A DNA stretch of 57,507 nucleotides, from the NCBI GenBank assembly GCA_016840385.1, contig JAEOSL010000010.1:1-57507 (forward strand). Direction: 5' to 3'. Origin of the DNA: Candidatus Thorarchaeota archaeon. GTDB lineage: Archaea > Asgardarchaeota > Thorarchaeia > Thorarchaeales > Thorarchaeaceae. The position numbers and the translations under genes are program-made. Positions 33,330 to 42,574 of this stretch are shown here, piece after piece; the first letter of the stretch is position 1, and each line of letters opens with the position of its first letter. A model generated the notes under the pieces. That model saw nothing but the letters and a program-made list of their open reading frames with translations, had not been told where the DNA came from and did no database searches.

Positions 33330-33674
33330 ATGAAGGAAACTAAAGAAATAGTTGAAAATATCCTTCAATCGAAAGCATCAGATTATGATTTAGCTGATCC
33401 CTCAGAAATTGTTACTTCTGGAAAGACAATTCAGATCATTCGTAGCGAAAGTACCGAAGCCAATATTCTCCCCAGTGAAACGGAAGAGATGATGGAATGT
33501 TGCTCGGATGATGAAGCAATGGTTGATGGTGAATGTGTAAGTCTTGAGGATCTGGAATCCTATAAACCAGAACAGGAGATCGACATTGAAGTTGCGGAAC
33601 TGAAAGAGGGTATTGAGAAAAAGAAAGGCAAACGCAATTATATAGAATTCAGAAAAGATTACGAACAAACATAG
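33330..33674 (+). CDS. Small acidic protein, operon with winged-helix gene
   Basis: A 114-residue acidic protein. ATG 33330 is favoured; the upstream extension to 33261 is rich in Cys/His and overlaps the likely promoter (ttaaatac near 33240). It contains a CC and a further Cys (MMECCSDDEAMVDGEC) that may bind metal, and a Lys-rich C-terminal helix. The winged-helix gene starts 12 bp after its stop, so the pair is probably co-transcribed. Function unknown. Confidence 0.55.
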   Translation: MKETKEIVENILQSKASDYDLADPSEIVTSGKTIQIIRSESTEANILPSETEEMMECCSDDEAMVDGECVSLEDLESYKPEQEIDIEVAELKEGIEKKKGKRNYIEFRKDYEQT

Positions 33675-33686
33675 GTAGGGAAAAAA

Positions 33687-34061
33687 GTGGAAGAAAATCA
33701 GGATATCGAAGCTCTCAGGAAAGAAGTCACAGAACTGAGAAAGTCTGTCTATAGTCTAAAAGATACTATCATTGAACTAACAAATCAGATCGAAACAGGG
33801 AGTTCAGAATCACCATTTGATGGTGGACAGTATAGTATATTTCCAAACCGCTCCAATTGCCTTGATGGAGATGCTAGCTGGGATAGACTTGTCAATATGT
33901 TGCACAAAGAAGATAGTGGTCTTACTGCAGCAGAACTTGCTGAAAAATGGGGAAAGTCCCGCTCTCGAACAAGCGAAGTACTCAACAAACTTGCTGAGAA
34001 TGGACAGATTATCAAATATCGAGACGGAAGAATGATCAGATTCAGAAGCGCGGAAGAGTAG
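33687..34061 (+). CDS. Coiled-coil winged-helix transcription regulator
   Basis: A 124-residue protein from GTG 33687 with ggtaggg upstream. Residues 5-38 form a leucine-zipper-like coiled coil. Residues about 65-120 form a winged helix-turn-helix (GLTAAELAEKWGKSRSRTSEVLNKLAENG, then wing KYRDGRMIRF). This MarR/ArsR-like layout with N-terminal dimerisation helix points to a DNA-binding regulator. Targets unknown; the preceding small acidic protein may be its partner. Confidence 0.7.
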   Translation: MEENQDIEALRKEVTELRKSVYSLKDTIIELTNQIETGSSESPFDGGQYSIFPNRSNCLDGDASWDRLVNMLHKEDSGLTAAELAEKWGKSRSRTSEVLNKLAENGQIIKYRDGRMIRFRSAEE

Positions 34062-34234
34062 TACGATTTCTCCTATTCCCAAAGATGCATATTGCAGAAT
34101 GGCATGTTTTTGCTAAGCCAATTCGCAAGTTGTGAGCACCATCTAGGAAAATCGCGCATTTTCGAGGGCGTAAGTACGCTTAAGTAATTGTTACACGACA
34201 TAGCCTTTGGCCTTAATTTCAGGAGATTGAAAGG

Positions 34235-36568
34235 ATGTCAAACGTGCGACCGGGCTCAAAAAAACCGCGTAAAACCGGAAGTAGTGGTGATGAAACTCCA
34301 ATCTATACCAGTTTACTATTCGAGCTCAATCTTAGGGCGCAAGATGCTGTGAGAGATTTTTCCCTTCATGATATAGATGACAAAGAAGGGATTGAGCTGA
34401 AACGGATTGCGATGCATAGAGCTTTCACTGAACTCTATGACACAGTAGCTTCTTTCAGTCAACAAATCATGGTTGGAGATTTTGATTTGTCATATCTGCG
34501 CAATAGAGTAGCGCAGAGTGAGGGTGAAACAAAGGAGCAACTCGAAGCAGCTCTTGAAGAACTTGAAGATCAGACCGAGAGAGATCTCGCAGATGTCTGG
34601 ATGGCAAGAGTCATGGCATGGTTACATACAGCAGCCGCAGCAAGTGGACCCTTTGTTGAAAACGAACATGAGGATATTCAACGGAATGCATCAAAGTATC
34701 TTGCTAAGGTTTACACAATGCTTGAACGTCCATTCTCAGCAGTTGCTAAGAAGGTAGATGGGACCCAAAAGCTTCGCAGAGTTGCCTTAGGTCTACAAGC
34801 CCACAGTCTAATGAAAGAATCCTTAGGTGAAGATGATGCAGAACTCACATCAATTCTAGGTAAGAACAAGAGTGCAGAAGCTGAATTCTATGACGAGTTT
34901 CTCAACGAGCTAGTAGGTCAAGAGAGCACATTCAGACAAGCGTTCAATCCATTTGATGAACTGATTTGGCGTGATATTCTTAGTTCATTTATCTTTGAAC
35001 AAGCAACTGACCTATACAATGAAGCAATTCCATTGTTCAAGAAGACACGAGAAAACAAAGAGAAGCTTTCAACCATCAAGTCATGGAAAAGTAATACCTC
35101 AGGACTTAGTGAAGTATACCTCGCAATGACGTACACAGATATTGCTGATGCGCAGATGAGAGCTGGAAATCTGGAAGATGCTTCCAAGTTGTATATGATA
35201 GCTTCTGATGCCTTTGGTAGAGCAGAGAAATGTTTCAGGGAAGTCATTGCCCTACAACCAAATGCTGAACAAAGCAGGCTTGACAAAGAGCAGAAGAAAG
35301 CTCAAAGTTTGTTTTGTAGTGCAGAGTCAAGTGTACGGGTTCTCACAGAGTTACTAGAAGTGAATAACAAAACCGAAGCAAAGAAGGTCCTGAAAGAGAT
35401 CTTCAAGAATCTTAGAAAGGCAGAGAAATTAGCAAAGACCAGAGAATTGACTGGTGCCATTCAGGGAGACCTGAAGACGTATTCTTTTGTTCAAGACCTC
35501 CTCAAGAAAAGGGGCGATGATGATATCAGCGGTATCATAGCTCAGATAGCGTTTGCAAAGGACTTGAGAAAGACCGCATTGATTCAAGACATCAGCAAGG
35601 CAATGGACGAAACCAAAATTGAGATGACTGAGAATCCATCAGACTCGTTGGATTCCATTAGAGAAGGTCTCAACACTCTTGGTATTCTTCTCAGTTTAGA
35701 GATAGAAGATGCAGAAGTTGGAGACCTACGTAATAGGACCCTTGCACTACTGAACAACGTAAAGTACATGATTCAATTCCAGCAGAGCTCAAACCTAGAA
35801 CAGGGCGTAAAATTCATACTATCCAGAATTCTTGAGAATCTTCATGCTGAAGAGGCTGCATCATACTACAAGATTGTTGGGGATAATGAATCAGCTCTAG
35901 AACTTGTGGACCTTGGAAAACTTGCACTAGCCACAGCATTTGCAGCTGAGGCTCAAGCATATTCAAGACAGTCCGAACAATTAGCTTTTCGCGCTCAGAT
36001 TGAACGTTTGAACACATTCCAAAAACTGGCGGACGAGTTGGCAATTCTAGAAGAGGATGATCCAATGGAGGACGCTCTGGAAATTCATGATGGAACCATA
36101 ACCAAATTAAAGCAGACAGTGGCATCATTCGAGGCGGCTGCAAATGAGCTTGATAGTGTGAAAGGTGAAACCATCAGGACTAAGAATAATGTTGATGCCC
36201 AGGTGAAACAACTCCAAGGTGTTGTGATGAAGTTCAAGGGAGACCTCTCTCGACTGGAAGGTGCAAAGAATGACTTCATGGCTGAATACATGTTCATGAA
36301 GGGAGAGAAGTCCAAGGCAAAAATACACTACTCGGATGCTAACGACCATTTGAGAGAAGCAGTTGGTAACTACACTACAGCTGCACAGGTGTTCCAACAG
36401 GTTGGAGATGGCCAATCAGCTCAGAATGTTGATACTAAAGCAAAGACAACAGACTTACTTGCACGAAGCATCTGGGATAACAGACACCGTATAGACAGAG
36501 ACCAAGATCCCACTGTTAAAGGTGAAACAGAGTTAGCAGCACTCTATCTTGGTGCCGGTGGACAATAG
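34235..36568 (+). CDS. Large all-helical TPR-like protein
   Basis: A 777-residue protein from ATG 34235 with aggag upstream. A basic, Ser/Gly-rich N-terminal tail (1-25) is followed by continuous amphipathic helices. Residues about 300-350 fit TPR units (YTDIADAQMRAGNLEDASKLY, then ASDAFGRAEKCFREVIALQP). Further helical pairs and a coiled coil (about 600-700) follow. No membrane segment or enzyme motif. Such proteins act as scaffolds. It is convergent with ATPase subunit I (13 bp apart), so linkage to the ATPase is positional only. Confidence 0.65.
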   Translation: MSNVRPGSKKPRKTGSSGDETPIYTSLLFELNLRAQDAVRDFSLHDIDDKEGIELKRIAMHRAFTELYDTVASFSQQIMVGDFDLSYLRNRVAQSEGETKEQLEAALEELEDQTERDLADVWMARVMAWLHTAAAASGPFVENEHEDIQRNASKYLAKVYTMLERPFSAVAKKVDGTQKLRRVALGLQAHSLMKESLGEDDAELTSILGKNKSAEAEFYDEFLNELVGQESTFRQAFNPFDELIWRDILSSFIFEQATDLYNEAIPLFKKTRENKEKLSTIKSWKSNTSGLSEVYLAMTYTDIADAQMRAGNLEDASKLYMIASDAFGRAEKCFREVIALQPNAEQSRLDKEQKKAQSLFCSAESSVRVLTELLEVNNKTEAKKVLKEIFKNLRKAEKLAKTRELTGAIQGDLKTYSFVQDLLKKRGDDDISGIIAQIAFAKDLRKTALIQDISKAMDETKIEMTENPSDSLDSIREGLNTLGILLSLEIEDAEVGDLRNRTLALLNNVKYMIQFQQSSNLEQGVKFILSRILENLHAEEAASYYKIVGDNESALELVDLGKLALATAFAAEAQAYSRQSEQLAFRAQIERLNTFQKLADELAILEEDDPMEDALEIHDGTITKLKQTVASFEAAANELDSVKGETIRTKNNVDAQVKQLQGVVMKFKGDLSRLEGAKNDFMAEYMFMKGEKSKAKIHYSDANDHLREAVGNYTTAAQVFQQVGDGQSAQNVDTKAKTTDLLARSIWDNRHRIDRDQDPTVKGETELAALYLGAGGQ

Positions 36569-36581
36569 ATAGAGAACGTCG

Positions 36582-38774
36582 TCATTGCACAGCATAGCTC
36601 TCTTGAGCTACATCGGTTTTAATTTGGGTTGTATGGATTCGTTTTGCATAGAATGGTGTGAAATCGACACCACCTGCGTGATAGAATTTGCTGAACCATT
36701 CAACAAAGTGTAACCGTAGCGTGTGCATGAATCCGAGGAGTCCTTCTAGGATACCCACGATGAAAGTACCGATGATTGCACCCAACAATGGCAAGTGTGG
36801 AGTAGTTGGTGCTAAGGGATCGGCAGAGTGCACTTCTTGAGGTATTAGCTCTACACCAGCTATTGACAACGCAGGAAATGGGATGTAGATTATTGCGGGT
36901 ATAAGCGAGAAGAAAACTCCACTCAGAATTATGTGTACAGTGTTCAATGCGAAGATACGAGCATAACTAACAGTGTGGCTGATCATCCCAATTGCATACT
37001 CGAGGAATAGCACAATGCCATCCATACCACCCTTGAATGATGCAAGCGCCATGATGACCATTGGGACTATGAAACAAGTCAACGAGAATATCAACGGAGC
37101 TATAGGGATTGCGGGATAAACACCATTATTCCCTATTCCAAATCCTATGCCAGCAATGGGGACCCAGAGGTTAATCTGTCCTTCTGGATTGAACCAGTCG
37201 CCGACACTACTGTAGCTCACTCCGAAGAGTAGGTTGATGAATCCATAGTAGAGCCAGAGGTAAGAAATACCAACAATGAAGGCAGATTTGTTTTTGTGTT
37301 TGAATTGATTGTAAATGTTCAGAATGATTCCAATCATGATATGAATGGCACCAATCTCGATTGAGAGTTTGAGCATGTGTGTGGCTCTATACGGGTTGAG
37401 AACCATGTGTCCATGTCCATCGTCAATGAAATGAGCGAATGTTGGCCAGAGAGGTTCGAATACGGTCTCAGCACCGAAAAAGCTCCCAAAGAGGAACCCA
37501 CCAAAAACCGCGAATATCCCCATCATCATGAGCCCATACGCACCATTCTGTACATAACCCATTATTGCTCCCCAGTCATCTCCCTTCTTGTTTGCTCTCC
37601 AAGCTGCAAGGCCGATGATAAAAATAAGAATCCCTTGACCGATATCAGCAAACACCAAACCAAAAATCAAGGGGAAGGATAGGAACATGATCTTTGTAGG
37701 GTCAATGTCATGACGAGATGGAATTCCGAAAGCCTTCACAACATCTTCAGTAGGCTTCATGACAGCTGGATTGGAAATACTTGAAGGTGCCTCATGGTCA
37801 GCAAAATCGGGCTTGTCAAATGACACTTCTAATGCAGATCCGACCCGCTCACGAAGTATCGGCTCAAGCTCGGCTTCTCTACTTTCTGGAACCCAACCCC
37901 ACATTTTGATTGATTGTTCAGTATAGACAATCTGATTTTTGATGTCAACACGTTGTTTCTCTACGTGCAGGGTTTCCCAAGCGGCTAATATTCTAAAGCT
38001 CCATTCATTTCCGATGGTTGTTTTTCTCTGCTCTAGTTGAACAATCTGTTCTTCTTGAGCCACCATCTGAGCTTGTGCTTTGACCACGATTTGCTCAGGA
38101 CTTCCAGATTCACCTTCAGGGATTTGAAAGACCTCAAATTCGAGGGCGGACAGTATTCGTTCTACTGCATCCATCATCTCAATTGGAACAGTGATAACAC
38201 TGGCATGAGCACCACCCTTGAGAGGTAATGAACTGATAGTAAAGGCTCCTTCAGTGACTTCCTGAAGGCTCCACTCCAACTCACTAATTCGTCCAGATGG
38301 GACTAATCCTGCCGTTGTGAATGTGTAGTCAGTGGTTGTTATCAGACTAGGATCGATACCCAATGGCTTCAGTGAATTTGCTACATCACTGATACCCTTT
38401 TGGCGGTCCAACTCGGTTTTGGCCATCATAAGTTCAGTATCAATCTCAAGCACTTCAGTTTCGATTGAAGTTATAACTTCAGAAACAAGCTCAAGTGACT
38501 TATTGAGTGCTGAATCATCAATTTCCAATACTTGTCCAGTTGAGCGATTTGGGTCTAGTTCTAGTGAATGAACGATCTTTTCCAACCGATCTAATGCGGA
38601 GAAGACGGTTTCTTCTTCTCTGCTTCTCTTGACTTCGACCAAGCCAGCTTGTCTTCGAACATCCAGGAACTCAAAAGCCCCGAATTCTTCAATTCCGAGC
38701 AAGACCTGACGTTCAAAATCTCGATGGGAAACAATTTTGGCGACAATCATTTTTTCTGGACTCATCAGACCCAT
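36582..38774 (-). CDS. atpI: A/V-type ATPase subunit I (a)
   Basis: A 730-residue protein from ATG 38774. The N-terminal half is soluble with long coiled-coil helices (the stator arm, about 70-300). The C-terminal half has seven to eight membrane helices. VSYARIFALNTVH near residue 600 carries the Arg expected to face the c-ring carboxylates. It forms the ion half-channels and anchors the peripheral stalks. Length is normal for the family. It is divergent from subunit H (38935), with a 160-bp control region between them. Confidence 0.9.
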   Translation of the reverse strand: MGLMSPEKMIVAKIVSHRDFERQVLLGIEEFGAFEFLDVRRQAGLVEVKRSREEETVFSALDRLEKIVHSLELDPNRSTGQVLEIDDSALNKSLELVSEVITSIETEVLEIDTELMMAKTELDRQKGISDVANSLKPLGIDPSLITTTDYTFTTAGLVPSGRISELEWSLQEVTEGAFTISSLPLKGGAHASVITVPIEMMDAVERILSALEFEVFQIPEGESGSPEQIVVKAQAQMVAQEEQIVQLEQRKTTIGNEWSFRILAAWETLHVEKQRVDIKNQIVYTEQSIKMWGWVPESREAELEPILRERVGSALEVSFDKPDFADHEAPSSISNPAVMKPTEDVVKAFGIPSRHDIDPTKIMFLSFPLIFGLVFADIGQGILIFIIGLAAWRANKKGDDWGAIMGYVQNGAYGLMMMGIFAVFGGFLFGSFFGAETVFEPLWPTFAHFIDDGHGHMVLNPYRATHMLKLSIEIGAIHIMIGIILNIYNQFKHKNKSAFIVGISYLWLYYGFINLLFGVSYSSVGDWFNPEGQINLWVPIAGIGFGIGNNGVYPAIPIAPLIFSLTCFIVPMVIMALASFKGGMDGIVLFLEYAIGMISHTVSYARIFALNTVHIILSGVFFSLIPAIIYIPFPALSIAGVELIPQEVHSADPLAPTTPHLPLLGAIIGTFIVGILEGLLGFMHTLRLHFVEWFSKFYHAGGVDFTPFYAKRIHTTQIKTDVAQESYAVQ

Positions 38775-38934
38775 GGCAATATCACCGTTTTTTGTCGAAT
38801 AGTGGATACTGAAACACTAGTTCGTTAGTGCTTGACTTAAGTTCTGGTAATTAACCTTTGCGACGGGAGGCAGGTCAATGTTTTTTAGGTGCGTGCAGTA
38901 GTAATGGATGTCAGAAAAATGAGGTTTGGGCCTA

Positions 38935-39258
38935 ATGTGTGCAGCACATGAAGAAATTGATCAAATTCACGAGAGTGAAGTGGCAGCCCGTGTGAGAGTC
39001 GAAGACGCTGAAAAGCGTGCTCGAGCAATTCGGGAAGAAGCCGACAAGGAAGCTAAGGCACTAATGGCCAAAGCAGAACATGATGCTAAGAAGACCGCTT
39101 CTAAGATGTTGTCTGAGATTGAGGGGAAGAAAGGAGAGATTGAAGCAGGAGTGCTTGCTGAAACAGAGCAGACAATAAAGAATAGACAGAAATTAGCAGA
39201 GAAGAGGAAAGATGAGGCAGGAAAAGCTGTCTACAAAAACCTCGTGGGGGAGGTCTGA
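38935..39258 (+). CDS. atpH: A/V-type ATPase subunit H (G), peripheral stalk
   Basis: A 107-residue, highly charged helix of the stalk type (Ala/Lys/Glu-rich, EAKALMAKAEHDAKK). ATG 38935 is preferred to TTG 38926 because gaggt lies at proper distance. It pairs with subunit E as a right-handed coiled coil linking subunit I to the catalytic head. Subunit E begins four bases after its stop. Confidence 0.75.
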   Translation: MCAAHEEIDQIHESEVAARVRVEDAEKRARAIREEADKEAKALMAKAEHDAKKTASKMLSEIEGKKGEIEAGVLAETEQTIKNRQKLAEKRKDEAGKAVYKNLVGEV

Positions 39259-39262
39259 AATC

Positions 39263-39889
39263 ATGAGCGGCATCACTAATATCATCGAGATAATTAATAG
39301 TAAAACTACTGAGAAAGAGAAGGAAATCATCAGCGAAGCAGAGAAGCATAAGAAGATGAAACTTGAAGAAGCTCAGCGAAAAGCCGAAGACGCAGCATCA
39401 GCAATAACCAAGAAAGCTGAACTTCAAGCAAACTCTGAGTTAGTCAAATATGAAGCAAGTGCCAAACTCAAAGGAAAATACAAAATGCTTGAAGCCAAAG
39501 ATGCACAGATCACTGAGATTCTATCATCAACACAGGAAAAAGTCGAAGGTGTTGTTGGAAAAGCAGAGTACAAAAAAATTCTCACTCGGTTAATCACAGA
39601 TGCTTGCAAGGCACTAGCAGTAGACCAAGTTGAACTCATTCTCCCGAAAGGTCATGCATCACACGTAGATACTGCTGAAATCGAGAAAATTGTTGCAAAA
39701 GAGAGAGGTAAGAAGACAAAACTCACCATTTCAAAAGAAACCATTCGTTCCAAGGGTGGAGTAATAATCAGAACAATGGATGGTGCAAGATGGGTCGATG
39801 ATACCTTTGAGGCTCGATTTGAAAGATTAGAAAGCAAAGCTCGAGACACTATTGCGAGTATCCTATTTGATGATGAGGATAAAAAGTAG
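39263..39889 (+). CDS. atpE: A/V-type ATPase subunit E, peripheral stalk
   Basis: A 208-residue protein from ATG 39263 with ggaggt just upstream; the longer frame back to 39212 overlaps subunit H and is unlikely. Residues 1-100 form the long Lys/Glu-rich helix that pairs with H. Residues 110-208 form the globular head that binds subunit B, with GGVIIRTMDGARWVDDTFEARFERL as the typical end. It converges on subunit K (45 bp apart). Confidence 0.9.
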   Translation: MSGITNIIEIINSKTTEKEKEIISEAEKHKKMKLEEAQRKAEDAASAITKKAELQANSELVKYEASAKLKGKYKMLEAKDAQITEILSSTQEKVEGVVGKAEYKKILTRLITDACKALAVDQVELILPKGHASHVDTAEIEKIVAKERGKKTKLTISKETIRSKGGVIIRTMDGARWVDDTFEARFERLESKARDTIASILFDDEDKK

Positions 39890-39934
39890 AGAGTGGAGGA
39901 AACCACTCCTACTATTCCACATCAATTGCTAGTA

Positions 39935-40342
39935 TTACATCAAGACAATCAATTGAGGAATATATCCTACTAAGAGAAAGGCGATAACAAATCCGTAGAT
40001 AGCTACAGCCTCAATAAATACTACGTATAGAATACTTTTACCAAAGGTTTCTGGTTTCTCTGTGATTGCACCAAGTGCAGCCGCAGAAGCAGTACCCATT
40101 CCTAAGCTAGCACCAACACCAGCAAGGCCAAGTGATAGACCAGCACCAAGTGCCAGACCAAGTATAGCCATACCTGCACCTTCTGCTGCTTGCAGCATCT
40201 CAAATCCATGAATTGGGGGTGTTCCCAATGCATTCATGATTGTCGAACTATCCATCAATCCGAATGTGATAGCAGCTAACACTGTAACTACTACGCTCAG
40301 ACTAAGCAGGATCAGACTTGTGATTTCTTTATCAAATCTCAT
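39935..40342 (-). CDS. atpK: A/V-type ATPase subunit K (c, proteolipid)
   Basis: A 135-residue proteolipid. ATG 40342 is chosen for ggagg seven bases upstream. An N-terminal hydrophobic helix (cleavable signal or extra helix) is followed by a Gly/Ala-rich helical hairpin (about 55-130). Glu in VVFIEAVAIYGFV is the ion-binding carboxylate. One hairpin with one carboxylate gives a standard H+- or Na+-binding c-ring subunit; a Gln/Glu-type sodium set is not obvious, so the coupling ion is open. Same operon as subunit C, which ends 18 bp before. Confidence 0.9.
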   Translation of the reverse strand: MRFDKEITSLILLSLSVVVTVLAAITFGLMDSSTIMNALGTPPIHGFEMLQAAEGAGMAILGLALGAGLSLGLAGVGASLGMGTASAAALGAITEKPETFGKSILYVVFIEAVAIYGFVIAFLLVGYIPQLIVLM

Positions 40343-40360
40343 TTGTATTTCCTCCAACTC

Positions 40361-41422
40361 TCACCAAATTGTTATCATTCTACGAATTGTTTCTGCAGAT
40401 TCTCCTCGCTCAATACCGACTGCTATGGAGCGTAGGTTACGAACTTCATATTGTTTGAGACTAAAGAATCCAATGATTGTTCCCAAATGGAATGGAAATG
40501 CGGTCATTTGAAGTTTTATCCTCTGAGCAATAAAGTCCTCTATTGCTAGTTCTACATTTCCTAAATCATCGGTCTCTTCATACAATCTAGCCATTCTTCC
40601 GCCAAAATCAGAATACTTTGTTGAATCCAGTTTTGTGATGACTTCCCTCCACGTATTAGCAGAGGCAATAGCATCAGTTAGTGCCTGGACCCGTGGAAAC
40701 CGAACTAAGGATAATTCCAAAGCTCTAGAGTCTAAACCGAGAAGTATGGCTCTAATTCCAGTCAGGACATTTCGAAGTACGACTCTTGGTTCAAGGATAC
40801 TATTGACTCGATCACTCTCAACCTTTGAGAATTCCTTCAATGCATCCACAACATTCCTCAGATACCATTCTTCAACTGCCACCTCAAGTGGCACGGTTGA
40901 GTTGTATTCTTGGTACGTGGGAAGTCTCGTGAGCAAGGACACCTTCAGATCCCATTGGGGAAGAAGGTCAATCATCTTGTTCACAGAAGAGGCTCCGATA
41001 AGTGTCTGGAATAGGGTAGCTTCAGCAGGAGATGAGGGCACTGAGAATCTCAGAATCTCATCTTCTTCAAGCTCAACATGAAGTCCTCTAATAATTGACT
41101 TTACACTCTCTGCATAGAACATCTCTAGGAAAGTGTTAGTAAAATGGCGAACTTTTCCAGTTAATGAACGGGATAGGTTCGTACTCACATCTGCAAAATC
41201 TTTAGAGAGAATGAGGGCAAGTTCATCCGGACTTGGTACAGCACTCGGTGAATGTTTTGAAATGACCGAACCGTAATAGGTTCCGGAGAGCATCTTAATG
41301 AAGTCTTGATAGCTACTTACCTGAAGCAGACTCTCGTACATGCCAATCGAAATGAAGCGTGACTTCATTCCTCGAATCCTGGCATTGACAAAGCCATACT
41401 CGTTAGCAGCTCGTAGACCCAT
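40361..41422 (-). CDS. atpC: A/V-type ATPase subunit C (d)
   Basis: A 353-residue helical protein from ATG 41422, giving the typical MGLRAANEYGFVNARIRGMKS start; TTG 41446 is eight codons earlier. Three similar helical thirds form the funnel that joins the central stalk to the c-ring. ARIRGMKSRFI and the C-terminal IGFFSLKQYEVRNLRSIAVG are family marks. It is transcribed ahead of subunit K. Confidence 0.9.
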   Translation of the reverse strand: MGLRAANEYGFVNARIRGMKSRFISIGMYESLLQVSSYQDFIKMLSGTYYGSVISKHSPSAVPSPDELALILSKDFADVSTNLSRSLTGKVRHFTNTFLEMFYAESVKSIIRGLHVELEEDEILRFSVPSSPAEATLFQTLIGASSVNKMIDLLPQWDLKVSLLTRLPTYQEYNSTVPLEVAVEEWYLRNVVDALKEFSKVESDRVNSILEPRVVLRNVLTGIRAILLGLDSRALELSLVRFPRVQALTDAIASANTWREVITKLDSTKYSDFGGRMARLYEETDDLGNVELAIEDFIAQRIKLQMTAFPFHLGTIIGFFSLKQYEVRNLRSIAVGIERGESAETIRRMITIW

Positions 41423-41562
41423 TATGATGTTCCTGTCCGTTCTCAATGTGGTGAGGACTACCGTGGAGAAACATTAGTGCCGATATAAAAGTAATGACTA
41501 GCCTAGATTACCGCTTGTAGAAGAATTCAAATAACGAACTGCCATCACGTTCAGTGGTCACT

Positions 41563-42150
41563 ATGACAGAAGAGAGTGGGGCACCAGTTCATCGGTCTGA
41601 CGACTACATAAACCTTGGAAGCCTTTTCAGAAATTCTGCAACGATCATGTTCGTTGTTCAGATAGTATCAGTAATTGCAATGATTGGCGCATTTGCTGCC
41701 TATTTCATTGGAGATGTGTACTTTGTCCTAGCGGGAGATATGCAGATACTTGCACTCCTTCTGGCCAGCATTGTGGTACTAGTGATATTCCTAGCAGCAA
41801 TCAGCGCATTTGTTAGATTCTCCAGAAGAATCGGTGATGCCGTTGTAGGGCCCGGAGTTGAGGAAGTACGAATGAGTACACCACGAGTAAAGGGAGTAGT
41901 TGTACTCTACGCGCTGCTTGTTCTAATGATGGCTATCACGGGAATTTACACATGGTATCTAGTGGATTCTAACATTCTGGCTCCACTTGCAACAACCAAT
42001 AATTCCATTTCACTCAGGGTCGCAGGTCTTGCACTTGGGGCGTTCATCATCGCTTTAATGATCCAGGTGATAATTGCAGCAGTTGGAAGAAGCGCAACAA
42101 AGATCATCATAGAAGTGCTTGATGGTGATGACTCAGAGTTCTTAGATTAA
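41563..42150 (+). CDS. Four-helix membrane protein
   Basis: A 195-residue protein with four hydrophobic helices (about 25-50, 57-83, 108-130, 148-172) and short acidic ends. ATG 41563 lies three codons inside a GTG-started frame. It sits between ATPase subunit C (divergent) and the AtpZ-like gene (convergent, 1-bp gap). Family not recognised; a link to the ATPase is only positional. Confidence 0.6.
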   Translation: MTEESGAPVHRSDDYINLGSLFRNSATIMFVVQIVSVIAMIGAFAAYFIGDVYFVLAGDMQILALLLASIVVLVIFLAAISAFVRFSRRIGDAVVGPGVEEVRMSTPRVKGVVVLYALLVLMMAITGIYTWYLVDSNILAPLATTNNSISLRVAGLALGAFIIALMIQVIIAAVGRSATKIIIEVLDGDDSEFLD

Positions 42151-42151
42151 T

Positions 42152-42469
42152 TCACTCAGAGGAATCGTCTTCCAAATCGAAGACGACATCCTCCAGTATC
42201 TCTTCCATTGCAGGCATATACTTGGGGCGTTCCTTAGATTTTTGTTCAATCAGTTCAAGATAGCCAACGGTTTTGTAAACACCATATACGCCCAAGAAGA
42301 ATCCAGCAATCGCCCCGATTATTGCACCCCAGGTAGCACCACTTGGACCTCCAATTGAACCACCTACAACTTGACCAGCAAGAAGAAGTGCAATCACGGA
42401 GCACGGAAGTTCAGAGCCAACTGCAAGCCAAGGTCCCATTCCAGAGAACCCTCTATCCTTCTCAGACAT
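42152..42469 (-). CDS. AtpZ/AtpI-like two-helix membrane protein
   Basis: A 105-residue protein with two membrane helices (about 14-35 and 44-66) separated by a Gly-rich turn (GGSIGGPSGATWG), followed by an acidic tail. The first helix carries a polar SELP, and the second reads GAIIGAIAGFFLGVYGVYK. This matches the AtpZ/AtpI family, which helps F-type ATP synthases and may move Mg or Ca. Its place beside A-type ATPase genes in an archaeon is unusual and supports the call. Confidence 0.6.
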   Translation of the reverse strand: MSEKDRGFSGMGPWLAVGSELPCSVIALLLAGQVVGGSIGGPSGATWGAIIGAIAGFFLGVYGVYKTVGYLELIEQKSKERPKYMPAMEEILEDVVFDLEDDSSE

Positions 42470-42574
42470 AAGACTAGTACAGATTTACTTCCGAATATTC
42501 CTTGTGGTTTCAACATATGCAGTATGGTGAACGTTTTTGTAAGGATTTACAACCAAATAAGATGAGGTAAGTCA

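Noticed and set aside
35814..36415. Minus-strand ORFs of 76-109 codons opposite the TPR-like gene
   Set aside because: They lie wholly within a long, clearly coding plus-strand gene and read as shadow frames rich in Ser, Leu and Cys.
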